Source: an uncultured Deferribacteres bacterium
GTDB taxonomy: Bacteria > Zhuqueibacterota > JdFR-76 > DREG01
DNA: 64,000 bases
Assembly: GCA_913009825.1 (NCBI GenBank)
Contig: CAJVYQ010000003.1
Span: forward strand, 62,001-126,000
Reading direction: 5' to 3'
The translations under genes and the position numbers were made by a program. Below, in pieces: positions 43,210 to 52,099 of this stretch; position 1 is the first letter of the stretch; every line of letters starts with the position of its first letter. The notes beneath the pieces are model-generated. The model was not told the origin of the DNA. It made no database searches and was given only the letters and a program-made list of their open reading frames with translations.

Positions 43210-43842
43210 TCAATTTAGATTTTCCCTCTCATTAACTATATTCTTGCCAACAACCTTGTATCCCGTAGCATTCACGGCACCGATAATTTCATTTACTGTA
43301 GTTTTCGAATCGTCAAATTTAACCGTAGCTTTGCCGGTTTTATAATCGGATTTTACTTCCAGCACTCCTGCAACCTTTGAAACAGCGTTGTTGACATTCA
43401 CTTCGCAGCCGGTACAGGTCATCCCTTCAATTTGCAATTCCAAATTTTGCAGATTTACCGGTAAGACGGTAGTTGCGGCAATCCTTTGCGCCGGGAAAAT
43501 CTTTTGCGCATAATACGGGAATGTTAATAATAATGCAGCGGCAATTGTTATAATGATTAGAAATTTTTTCGATTGCCAGAACGATTTTTCCCCATTTTCC
43601 TCGCAATCACATTCAATCTCTTTTTTGGGTTTAAGCTGCTGATACCAGGCAAAACCCAGCACCAATACGGTGACAGCGATAAAAACGGGACGCAGCGGCT
43701 CCAACCAGGAAAATGTGGAAGCAATGCCGCTCACGCCGGCAACCACGGCCAGAACCGGTGTAATACAGCACAACGAAGCGGCAAAGGCGGTCAGGATTCC
43801 TGCACCCGCCCAGCGTTTTTGTTTTTTAGTTTGATTTTTCAT
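43210..43842 (-). CDS. merTP: MerT-MerP fusion mercuric transport protein
   Basis: A 210-aa protein. The first membrane helix carries the vicinal cysteines C25/C26 (AASLCCITPVLAVV) of MerT, and a second helix and a cytoplasmic Cys pair (ECDCEENG) follow. After a third helix the C-terminus is an HMA domain with GMTCTGC, equivalent to MerP. It imports Hg(II) and passes it to MerA. The fusion of transporter and binding protein occurs in several phyla. It follows merA by 89 bp. Confidence 0.92.
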   Translation of the reverse strand: MKNQTKKQKRWAGAGILTAFAASLCCITPVLAVVAGVSGIASTFSWLEPLRPVFIAVTVLVLGFAWYQQLKPKKEIECDCEENGEKSFWQSKKFLIIITIAAALLLTFPYYAQKIFPAQRIAATTVLPVNLQNLELQIEGMTCTGCEVNVNNAVSKVAGVLEVKSDYKTGKATVKFDDSKTTVNEIIGAVNATGYKVVGKNIVNERENLN

Positions 43843-43931
43843 TTTGCATTCCTTTCTTTTTGCCCGCGAATCACGCGAATTGCGCGAAAAAAGTTCTCAT
43901 AATACATTCGCGTAATTCGCGGGCAGATATT

Positions 43932-45581
43932 TTACACTGCGCAGCAAGACAGTTTCGCCACATCTTTATCAAAACTGATCGCCGTTAATTTTATTCCCTC
44001 AGACAAGGTTAAATAAGGATGAAACATCCGCTTTAACTCTTTTACCGTGATACCAAAGCGGATCGCCAGCGCAATTTCCATGAGCAATTCCGACCCTTCC
44101 GAAGCGAGGATGCGCGCGCCGATTAATTGATCGGTCTCCTTATTGCGGATAAGTTTGATGAATCCTTTGGTGTTGCGTGCAGCAAGCGACCTGGGTACGT
44201 CCTTAAGTTCCAGTACGGAAATGTCAAACGAAATTCCGGCAACTTCGGCCTGAGTTTCATCCATGCCCACGCCTGCCACCTGCGGATCGCTGAAAATCAC
44301 CCAGGGCAGAACCGAGTAGTCCTTTGCCTGTTTTTCTGTGGTGAACGCATTTTCTACGCACAAGGCGCCGGCATAAGCGGCGGTGTAAACAAAAAGATGT
44401 TCACCGGTGATGTCACCCGCTGCATAAATATTCTTCACGGAAGTGCGTTGATATTCATCCGTCTTCACAAATCCGTTGCCGTGAAGTTCGATGCCGATAG
44501 CCTCGAGTCCCAAGTCAGCCGAATTTCCCTTCCGTCCGGTAGCAACAAACAGATGGGTTCCTTCAATGATTTCTTCTGAATCGCCGACAAAAGTCTCTAC
44601 AGCAACCTGCTTTCCGTAACTCTCCACGCGCTTCACCTTCACGCCGGTTTTAATGTCTATTCCTTCTTCGCGCAGGTAGATGGTAAGCCGGTCGGTCAAA
44701 TCGGACGTTTCCGTGGGCAGAATTCGTGTTGAACGCTGCAAAACAGTGACTTTTGAGCCGAACCGTGCAAACATCTGCGCATTTTCCAGCGCGATGTAGC
44801 GGCCGCCCAGAATGATTAAATGTTCCGGTAATTCCTCCAATTCGTAAAGGGTATCGTTGGTGTAAAACGGGGCATCCTTCAAACCTGGAATTTCGGGAAT
44901 GAACGTGGAAGAACCTGTGGCAATCAGAATTATTTTAGCTGTTTTGGTTTCGCCGTTCACTTCGACAGAATTTTTATCGAGAAGTTTTCCCCGGCCTTCA
45001 ATGATTTGAATGTTTTGGTCATCGCCGATCACATCCAAATATTTTTTCTGCCGCAGGTCCGCCACCAGGTCTCTTTTTTGCCGAATGACTTCTCTAAAAT
45101 CGATCTGGTTGTCGCCCGGTTTGATGCCGCTGAAATTAGGGTGATTGGCTATGTGCAGCGATTCTGCGGTTCGGATCAGCGTTTTGGAAGGCACACAACC
45201 CACATTCACGCAGGTTCCGCCGATCGGCAGGCCGTCGTTGATCATCAATACGGTCTTATCCATTTCGCTTGCTTTGAGAGCGGCGGAAAAAGCAGCGGAA
45301 CCACCGCCGATGATGATCAGATCGTAATCCCATTGGCCGAAACCGGTAACCGGCTCATCGATTTTCCTCTCTTCAAACTCTCCGATTCCATAACCCCGTT
45401 TGCTGACGGCATCTTGAATTACTGCCGGAGAAACCGTTTCACCGGCCTCAATAACTGTGCTGCCGCTTCGCCAGTTATCGATCTTGATATCGATCACACC
45501 CTGAACTGAACGCACAGCCTTTTGCACCGTCAAAACACAATGCTCGCAAGTCATTCCGGTTACTTTCGCTGTTATTTTCAT
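43932..45581 (-). CDS. merA: Mercuric reductase
   Basis: A 549-aa flavoprotein: N-terminal HMA domain (GMTCEHC, residues 9-15), FAD-binding DYDLIIIGGGSAAFSAALKA, the redox-active pair in GGTCVNVGCVPSKTLIR, NADPH site, and the C-terminal vicinal cysteines LSCCAV that bind Hg(II). GGAGG nine bases upstream favours the ATG at 45581 over a GTG at 45587. It reduces Hg(II) to volatile Hg(0) using NADPH. It follows an ArsR-type regulator by about 25 bp, so this mer unit is probably controlled by that repressor. Confidence 0.96.
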   Translation of the reverse strand: MKITAKVTGMTCEHCVLTVQKAVRSVQGVIDIKIDNWRSGSTVIEAGETVSPAVIQDAVSKRGYGIGEFEERKIDEPVTGFGQWDYDLIIIGGGSAAFSAALKASEMDKTVLMINDGLPIGGTCVNVGCVPSKTLIRTAESLHIANHPNFSGIKPGDNQIDFREVIRQKRDLVADLRQKKYLDVIGDDQNIQIIEGRGKLLDKNSVEVNGETKTAKIILIATGSSTFIPEIPGLKDAPFYTNDTLYELEELPEHLIILGGRYIALENAQMFARFGSKVTVLQRSTRILPTETSDLTDRLTIYLREEGIDIKTGVKVKRVESYGKQVAVETFVGDSEEIIEGTHLFVATGRKGNSADLGLEAIGIELHGNGFVKTDEYQRTSVKNIYAAGDITGEHLFVYTAAYAGALCVENAFTTEKQAKDYSVLPWVIFSDPQVAGVGMDETQAEVAGISFDISVLELKDVPRSLAARNTKGFIKLIRNKETDQLIGARILASEGSELLMEIALAIRFGITVKELKRMFHPYLTLSEGIKLTAISFDKDVAKLSCCAV

Positions 45582-45606
45582 TCTCACTTCCTCCGTTATT
45601 TTTTGT

Positions 45607-46002
45607 CTAATTATTGATTAAATCATATTTATTTTGCACTTCCGGCAGAACGAAATATTCTACCAACATTCTCGTGAACAACTTTTCTTCCATTGAATAA
45701 TAAACCGTTTGCGAATCCTTCCTGGATTTTACTAAATGTTTGTCCTTCAATTTTCGTAAATGCTGGGAGACTGCCGAGTCTGTAAGCGCCAGTATTTCCG
45801 CCAGATCACAAACACACAATTCCTGATGGGCAAACAAAAGATACACAATTTTTAATCGCACGGGATTGCCAACCGCATTCAGCAAATCTGCCAGTGTTTG
45901 TAGTCCTTCTTTATTATTCAGGTTCTGTTTGATCATCTCAAATTCACCCTTAGAAAAATGAGGGCCGATACAAATTTGTCCTTCAACTGTTATTTTTTTC
46001 AT
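45607..46002 (-). CDS. ArsR-family repressor heading the mer unit
   Basis: A 131-aa winged-helix repressor. The metal site is of the cysteine type: Cys11 (GQICIGPHF) with C63 and C65 (ELCVCDL), like CadC. The C-terminal alpha-5 His/Asp ligands of SmtB are absent (YYSMEEKLFTRMLVEYF). This suggests a soft-metal sensor, plausibly Hg, Cd or Pb. AAAGGAGA precedes the ATG. I see no perfect palindrome in the 270-bp divergent region upstream, only AT-rich attaatt tracts. Confidence 0.9.
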   Translation of the reverse strand: MKKITVEGQICIGPHFSKGEFEMIKQNLNNKEGLQTLADLLNAVGNPVRLKIVYLLFAHQELCVCDLAEILALTDSAVSQHLRKLKDKHLVKSRKDSQTVYYSMEEKLFTRMLVEYFVLPEVQNKYDLINN

Positions 46003-46275
46003 CTTGTCTCCTTTAGCGTTTTAGCGTTTTCTAAAATACTATAACAAAATATTAATTAATTTATTCCAATTATGCTAATTTTTGAAAATTTTTTTATTCC
46101 AAATTTAATCATCAATATGAAATATTTGTGACCTGGCAGGAAAATCCGGTGACGGTGAAGCAGACTATTTTACCGGTAAAACAGACAAAAAAGGAATTTC
46201 TTGATTCTTTGATCGAAAATCCATAAAATATGTGTAATTATTTCCGAACAGATAATCATTACCCAGGGAGAACAC

Positions 46276-47064
46276 ATGGAAAATTTTGCGGCATGGTTTA
46301 CAAGTGTTTTCGGTACGAATCCGGTTATTTTAGGTTTGATAGGCGGCTTAATCATCACAGTTATGAATGCAGTAGGTGCGCTGTTAGTTCTATTTATCGC
46401 CAATGTGTCGCAAAAACTGCTGGATGCTCTCCTCGGTTTTGCCGCCGGCGTAATGCTTACCGCCAGCTTCACCAGTCTGATTCTGCCCGGCATCGAGTAC
46501 GGCAGTCTTTTCTCCGTGATGACCGGTATCATAATCGGCGTGGCTTTCCTCGATCTGGCCGATCATCTCATCCCGCACATGCATTTTATCATGGGGGAAG
46601 AAGGCGGCCACAGCAAACGATTGAAGGCGGTGTGGCTGTTCATCATTGCCATCACGCTCCATAACATGCCGGAAGGGCTGGCGGTTGGTGTAGGCTTTGG
46701 TTCCGGTAACATTAACGACGCGATTGTGCTGATGCTGGCCATCGGTTTTCAAAATATCCCCGAAGGACTGGCCGTTTCCATCTCCTCGCTTCACGCAGGT
46801 TTGGGGAAACGCTTTTATGCCGGTCTGGTGGGAATCCGGGCGGGACTGGTGGAAATTCCACTGGCCATTCTGGGTGCATGGGCGGTAAGCACTATGCGGG
46901 TAATTCTGCCGTACGCCATGGGTTTTGCCGCCGGCGCCATGCTCTACGTGATCAGCGATGAAATTATCCCGGAAACGCACCGCAAAGGGCATGAACGGAT
47001 GGCTACTTTCGGCACCATGACCGGTATTCTGGTGATGCTGTATCTGGATGTGTCGTTGGGGTAA
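46276..47064 (+). CDS. zupT-like: ZIP-family metal transporter
   Basis: A 262-aa protein with about eight membrane segments. The ZIP signatures HNMPEGLAVGVGFGSG (helix 4) and QNIPEGLAVSISS (helix 5) form the metal site. A short His-rich stretch HLIPHMHFIMGEEGGHSK sits in the loop before. ZIP proteins bring Zn, Fe or related divalent metals into the cytoplasm. AGGGAG precedes the ATG. It is divergent from the mer ArsR and so may be co-regulated with it. Confidence 0.92.
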   Translation: MENFAAWFTSVFGTNPVILGLIGGLIITVMNAVGALLVLFIANVSQKLLDALLGFAAGVMLTASFTSLILPGIEYGSLFSVMTGIIIGVAFLDLADHLIPHMHFIMGEEGGHSKRLKAVWLFIIAITLHNMPEGLAVGVGFGSGNINDAIVLMLAIGFQNIPEGLAVSISSLHAGLGKRFYAGLVGIRAGLVEIPLAILGAWAVSTMRVILPYAMGFAAGAMLYVISDEIIPETHRKGHERMATFGTMTGILVMLYLDVSLG

Positions 47065-47548
47065 TAGCAGAGTGTAGGCAGAAGTGCAACTCCTGCCCAA
47101 GCGGGGCGAAAACTTCCGATTTTGTCATTTCGATCCGCCAAAAGGCGGAGAGAAATCTATTTAACCCGTTAATTTATCGGAGCATACAGATTCCCCGATT
47201 TCGCTTTGCTCCGCTCGGAATGACATGTTTTACTTGTTTTCGTTCAAGCACTAATTAGGACGCTTCAGCATAAACAGGGAACCCTGGTCAATTTACAACT
47301 CACGATTAGCCGGTAAACGGATTGTCAATGAACAGGCGGATCAAAATGGCGTGGATTTCTTGCATCGCAGTAAAATCCGTATGTTTCTGTTTCAACAAAA
47401 CAGTTCTTTTTAACCGGCAGCCGATTTCCAACTGAGCACTCATAAATTCTGCCAAAAATGCAAAGATGGCTTGATAGATTATAACCATATTATTATCATT
47501 CAATTAAGCGTGCAAACCTGAATATGAATTACCTATGGAGAAAAGTAT
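47065..47548. repeat. Intergenic region with a dispersed repeat
   Basis: No credible gene. Around 47125-47260 lies a copy of the cattccgagcggagc family in inverse orientation: aaaggcggagagaaatc, then gctttgctccgctcggaatg and finally ttcgttcaagcactaatta. The SSS gene's ribosome binding site (ATGGAGA) lies at about 47534-47540. Confidence 0.5.
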
Positions 47549-49660
47549 ATGCATATTATCGGACTGCATATTGTTGATGCCGCCATTATTGTTATCTATT
47601 TTGTGATAATCATCTGGATCGGTAAACGGTTACAGAAACGGATGAAAGATACGGATGAGTATTTCATCGCCGGCAGGAAGATGGGAAAACTCTACCAGTT
47701 TTTTCTCAACTTTGGCGCCTCAACCGACGCCAGTCAGGCGGCGGCCGTATCCCGGGAAATTTACCGCCAGGGGATTGCCGGTATGTGGATCCAGTATCTG
47801 GTACTGTTTTTAACGCCGTTTTACTGGTTCACTGCCATGCTGTTCCGCCGGGTAAGATTGATCACCGTGGGCGATTTTTTCACCGAAAGATTCAACAGTA
47901 AATTTTTGGGCAGCTCTTACGCCATTTTTACCATTTTGATGAGCCTGTTCGGCACCGCGGTGGGTTACATGGTGGCGGCAAAAACTTTTATGGCGCTTAC
48001 ACCCAAACCGCCGGAAAAATACTCCGTTGAAGAAAAATTGAGTGTGGCGCAATATCAGGAATATCGTTCTCTGAAAAAGTTTTATCTGGCAGACACATTG
48101 CCGGAAGAAAAAATAGAGCGATACCAGGAATTGAAAAGCATGAACAGCAAAGGTGAATTGCACAGCTTTGTTTCTTATGTGAACCCGGTCTTGTTTTATT
48201 TCATTTTCGGCACGCTTGTTTGCATCTATGTTGTTATGGGAGGGTTTACTGCTGCGGCAATAACAGACTCGTTTCAGGGAATATTGATGATCTTTTTTTC
48301 CATTTTGCTGATCCCGTTCGGATTGGCGGCAATAGGCGGCTTTAAAGGGCTGCATGCTTCCGTGCCGGAACACATGTTCTGGCTATTCGGCACGGGAACG
48401 TTGAGTGAATACGCCTGGTACACCATTGCCGCCATGGCTTTCGCCAACCTTGTCTCCATTGTGGCAGTAGCGCAGAGTATGCAGGTAAGCGGCTCGGCAA
48501 CCAACGAGGCAACGGCGCGGTTCGGCCAAATCGGCGGCATGATGTTCAAACGGGTGATGATGATTTTCTGGGCCATGGCCGGTTTGATCGCTATCGGCCT
48601 GTATGCCGGACAGTTGAACGACCCTGATATGATTTGGGGTTACATGACCAAACATCTGTTAGGCACAGGCTTCATCGGTATCATGATGATTGGTGTGCTG
48701 GCCGCCAACATGTCCAGCCTGGACGCCCAATCCGTAGCATTGTCCGCACTATTTGTTAACCAGGTGTATAAACCGGTTTTACCCGATGAATCGGAAAAAC
48801 ATTACATCAATATCGGCCGGATAGTCATCGTGCTTACGATTTTTGGCGGCATCGGTATGGCCGTTTATGTGAGTAATTTGCTGGAACTGTTCAAATATTT
48901 CATCTCCATGCCGGCTATTTTCGGCGCGCCCATCTGGCTTGGTTTTATGTGGCGGCGAATATCCGGAAAAGCCGTGACCATCCAGATATTTGTCTCATTT
49001 CTCATCATTGCCATCATTCCCAATATTTTTCAATCCTGGGATGCTGCCAGAACCCACGAAAAATTTTTACAACAGACCCACGAAAAAAGGATCACAGTTA
49101 CTACGAAAGCGCTGCAGGAGGATGTTAAAAACGGTTTGGCGGAAGAAGTGGGACAAAAAATTCAGAAGACAAGAATCATTCCCTCTTATTCTGTTTTTTA
49201 TGAAAAAATTGCCCGTGAAAATCCGGATGACACCAACTCCAGGTTGATGGGATACGGCCGCTTCCACGCGGAATTGTGGATATTGAGCTGGTTCGGCATG
49301 GATTTTTCCAATTTCAATAAAGCGCAGCTTAATACGGCCCGGTTTCTGTTTGACGCATTGTTTCCTATCCTTCTTTTAATCATTTTGAGTTATCTGAGCA
49401 AGCCGGTATCGAAAGATATTCTGGATTATTTCTACGCCAAAATTCATACGCCCGTGCAACCCACACCGGAACAGGATTTATTAATGGTTCAAACCAATGC
49501 AAAAAACATGGAAAAATTTGAATCGCGCAAGCTGTTCCCAAAAACCCAGTGGGAATTGCACAAACCCGGAGCCATGGACTATGTGGGTTTCTTCGGCACC
49601 TGGGTCATGGTAGGCCTGGTTATTTTAATTCTGTGGCTATTCGTAACCATCGGCGGTTAA
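47549..49660 (+). CDS. Large sodium:solute symporter (SSS family)
   Basis: A 703-aa transporter, longer than the usual 500-550. The core SSS helices are clear: YFIAGRKMGKLYQFFLNFGA, NFGASTDASQAAAVSREIY, GGFTAAAITDSFQG and ANMSSLDAQSVALSALFVNQ. An inserted hydrophilic stretch of about 70 residues (PPEKYSVEEKLSVAQYQEYR...) lies between helices 3 and 5, and a roughly 90-residue soluble segment and extra helices follow the core. It begins a cluster of catabolic genes and probably imports their substrate with Na+. The substrate cannot be read from sequence. Confidence 0.9.
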   Translation: MHIIGLHIVDAAIIVIYFVIIIWIGKRLQKRMKDTDEYFIAGRKMGKLYQFFLNFGASTDASQAAAVSREIYRQGIAGMWIQYLVLFLTPFYWFTAMLFRRVRLITVGDFFTERFNSKFLGSSYAIFTILMSLFGTAVGYMVAAKTFMALTPKPPEKYSVEEKLSVAQYQEYRSLKKFYLADTLPEEKIERYQELKSMNSKGELHSFVSYVNPVLFYFIFGTLVCIYVVMGGFTAAAITDSFQGILMIFFSILLIPFGLAAIGGFKGLHASVPEHMFWLFGTGTLSEYAWYTIAAMAFANLVSIVAVAQSMQVSGSATNEATARFGQIGGMMFKRVMMIFWAMAGLIAIGLYAGQLNDPDMIWGYMTKHLLGTGFIGIMMIGVLAANMSSLDAQSVALSALFVNQVYKPVLPDESEKHYINIGRIVIVLTIFGGIGMAVYVSNLLELFKYFISMPAIFGAPIWLGFMWRRISGKAVTIQIFVSFLIIAIIPNIFQSWDAARTHEKFLQQTHEKRITVTTKALQEDVKNGLAEEVGQKIQKTRIIPSYSVFYEKIARENPDDTNSRLMGYGRFHAELWILSWFGMDFSNFNKAQLNTARFLFDALFPILLLIILSYLSKPVSKDILDYFYAKIHTPVQPTPEQDLLMVQTNAKNMEKFESRKLFPKTQWELHKPGAMDYVGFFGTWVMVGLVILILWLFVTIGG

Positions 49661-49681
49661 TCCTGGAACCGGGAAGCTGAA

Positions 49682-50716
49682 ATGACGAATCCCCTTCTCA
49701 TCGAAAACAGCGAACAGTTGGACAATTTTTTAACTCAGCCAGCTCCGGCAGTGATCGATGCGGTAAAGAAGATGCCGGGCGACCTGATGATCTTGGGCGC
49801 CGGCGGGAAAATGGGCATCGGTCTGGCTATCATGGCAAAACGCGCCGCCGGTGAAGCGGGCATCGGCAAAGAATTTTACGCCGTTTCCCGTTTTTCGAAC
49901 CGTGAAGCGCGCGGGCAATTGGAAAATGCCGGCGTGCGGACAATTGCCTGCGATCTGCTAAATGAAGAGGAGTTGAAGCAACTGCCGGAAATCGAGAACC
50001 TTATCTACATGATCGGCATGAAATTCGGCGCCACCGGTCAGGAGGATAAAACCTGGGCGATAAATGTTTATCTGCCCGGAATGGCGGCGCAACGTTTTCG
50101 TCACTCCCGCATTGTTTTATTTTCCACCGGAAATGTTTATCCGTTTGTCGCTATGGAATCCAAAGGCTGCAAAGAAACGGACCCGGTCGCTCCCGTGGGC
50201 GAATATGCCCAATCGGCTCTGGGCAGAGAGAGAATTTTTCAGTACTTTTCACGGCTGCACAACATCCCGGGTCTTATTTACCGGTTGAATTATGCCAACG
50301 ATCTGCGTTACGGCGTGCTGCTAAATGTGGCGCAAAAGGTGTATCAGCGCCGGCCCGTTGACCTTGCCACCGGCTACGTAAATGTGATCTGGCAGGGAGA
50401 CGCCGGCGCCATCGCGTTACGGGCATTCGAAAAGTTGGCAACGCCGCCCTTCATTCTGAATGGTACCGGAAAAGAAAAAATTCCCGTACGCGGTCTGGCC
50501 CAACAGTTCGGCGAAATTTTTCACACAAAACCGCTGTTCTCCGGTTCCGAATCCGATACGGCGCTGCTCAGCGACGCGAGTCTGTGCTGCAAATTGTTTG
50601 GCGATGCCACCGTTTCACCGACGAAGATGATTCGCTGGACGGCTCATTGGGTAACTATCGGCGGCGCCACGCTAAATAAACCGACTCATTTTGAAATGAG
50701 GGAAGGAAAATTTTAA
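49682..50716 (+). CDS. NAD-dependent epimerase/dehydratase-like protein lacking the catalytic Lys
   Basis: A 344-aa extended-SDR protein. The Rossmann start LMILGAGGKMGIGLAI (about 35-50) and STGNVYP (148-154) are standard. At the active-site Tyr (Y175 in GEYAQSALGRE) the expected YxxxK lysine is alanine (A179), with Arg two residues later. It may be a dehydratase-like or non-catalytic variant, or use a shifted base. It starts 22 bases after the symporter stop and ends two bases before the DapA-like gene, so all three are one operon. Confidence 0.8.
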   Translation: MTNPLLIENSEQLDNFLTQPAPAVIDAVKKMPGDLMILGAGGKMGIGLAIMAKRAAGEAGIGKEFYAVSRFSNREARGQLENAGVRTIACDLLNEEELKQLPEIENLIYMIGMKFGATGQEDKTWAINVYLPGMAAQRFRHSRIVLFSTGNVYPFVAMESKGCKETDPVAPVGEYAQSALGRERIFQYFSRLHNIPGLIYRLNYANDLRYGVLLNVAQKVYQRRPVDLATGYVNVIWQGDAGAIALRAFEKLATPPFILNGTGKEKIPVRGLAQQFGEIFHTKPLFSGSESDTALLSDASLCCKLFGDATVSPTKMIRWTAHWVTIGGATLNKPTHFEMREGKF

Positions 50717-50717
50717 A

Positions 50718-51791
50718 ATGAAACCACCCTTTCCAGAACCATCCATCGTAAAAATGCTGCGCCGCGGCGTGGTTATCCCGGCCCATCCGCTGGCGTTGAA
50801 CAGCCAAAGAAAACTGGACGAACAACGACAGCGCGCCCTGACCCGCTACTACTGCACCGCGGGGGCAGGCGGCGTGGCGGTGGCTGTGCACACTACGCAA
50901 TTTGAGATCCGGGATAAAAAAGTCGATCTTTTGCAACCGGTTCTTGAATTGGCCTCACAAACGGTCGATGAAGTTGCGGCAAAGTCCGGAAAAGAATTTA
51001 TCAAAATTGCCGGTATCATCGGAAAAACAGAGCAAGCGGTGAAAGAGGCGAAACTTGCCGCCGGACTGGGCTACCATTTGGGACTGGTTAGTCTGGGCGC
51101 CTGGCGTGAAGGAAACAATGCTCAACTGCTGGCGCATCTGCGCGCCATTTCGGAAATCATTCCCCTGTTCGGTTTCTATCTGCAGCCGGCCGTAGGCGGT
51201 AGAGTGCTGGATTACCGCTTCTGGCGCCGGGCGGTGGAAATTGAAAATCTCCTGGCCATCAAAATTGCACCGTTCAACCGGTATTACACGCTGGATGTGG
51301 CCCGGGCAGTGTGGGAATCCGGCAGAACAAATGAGATTACCCTGTACACCGGCAATGATGATCACATTATTTTTGACCTGCTCAGCGAATTTCGTTTCGA
51401 CCAAAATCCGGCCAAACCGGCGGTTACCATTGCCGGCGGTCTGTTAGGTCACTGGGCGGTCTGGACACAAAAAGCGGAACAGCAGCTTGAAGAAATAAAA
51501 AAGATGAAACAGTCCGGCGCTCCCATTTTCGGGGAAATCACCATTTTGGCCAATCAGGTCACCGATGCCAACGCTGCCATTTTTGATCCGGTGCATCGGT
51601 ACGCCGGCTGCATCCCCGGCATTCACGAAGTGCTGCGCCGGCAGGGACTGCTGGAAAACCGCCACACGCTAAATCCGCAGGAGACGCTTTCGCCCGGACA
51701 GATGGCTGAAATCGACCGCGTTTACAACGACTATCCCCATTTACACGATGACGATTTTGTCCGCCGGCATTTGGATGAATGGTTAAAGTAA
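50718..51791 (+). CDS. Dihydrodipicolinate synthase/N-acetylneuraminate lyase family aldolase
   Basis: A 357-aa class I aldolase-type TIM barrel. The start RRGVVIPAHPLALNSQRKLD and YYCTAGAGGVAVAVHTTQFE replace the usual GTTGE region. K182 in LLAIKIAPFNRYYT is the likely Schiff-base lysine. GGLLGHWAVWTQKA and a C-terminal extension (QMAEIDRVYNDYPHLHDDD) are specific to a subgroup seen beside sugar-acid genes. The reaction is probably a pyruvate-releasing or dehydrating step on a keto-sugar acid; the exact substrate is unknown. GGAAGGA precedes the ATG. Confidence 0.8.
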   Translation: MKPPFPEPSIVKMLRRGVVIPAHPLALNSQRKLDEQRQRALTRYYCTAGAGGVAVAVHTTQFEIRDKKVDLLQPVLELASQTVDEVAAKSGKEFIKIAGIIGKTEQAVKEAKLAAGLGYHLGLVSLGAWREGNNAQLLAHLRAISEIIPLFGFYLQPAVGGRVLDYRFWRRAVEIENLLAIKIAPFNRYYTLDVARAVWESGRTNEITLYTGNDDHIIFDLLSEFRFDQNPAKPAVTIAGGLLGHWAVWTQKAEQQLEEIKKMKQSGAPIFGEITILANQVTDANAAIFDPVHRYAGCIPGIHEVLRRQGLLENRHTLNPQETLSPGQMAEIDRVYNDYPHLHDDDFVRRHLDEWLK

Positions 51792-52099
51792 AAATAAGGG
51801 TATCTACTCAATATTCAATGGTAGTGAGGAATAATTGCCACAAAGGCACGAAGACACAAAGATTTATAATTAGAGTCTGTACGGATTTGTCATTCCCGCA
51901 ATGCTTTTAGCGGGAATCCATTGCTGTCCTTAGGTAGATTCCGGTCTAAAGATTGCCGGAATGACAATATTGTTGGTGTTTTTGGACAGACACTAATTAG
52001 AAGTTTTATTAAAACTTAGTGTCTTTGTGACTTAGTGGCGAATTAACAAATATCATATCTTTACCCTCATTTATTGAGCGAAGACAAATAAGGAACCAA
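51792..52099. repeat. Nested repeats between DapA-like and glycosidase-like genes
   Basis: Outer arms gccacaaaggcacgaagac (about 51838-51856) and gtgtctttgtgacttagtgg (about 52019-52038) are inverted. Inside them lies a second element with ends taattagagtctgtacgg (51872) and ggacagacactaatta (near 51986-52001), itself containing gtcattcccg..cgggaat and ccggaatgac arms. This is one repeat inserted into another. Confidence 0.6.

Noticed and set aside
47306-47503. 65-codon minus-strand frame upstream of the SSS gene
   Set aside because: No recognised domain or ribosome binding site, and it sits in repeat-bearing intergenic DNA.
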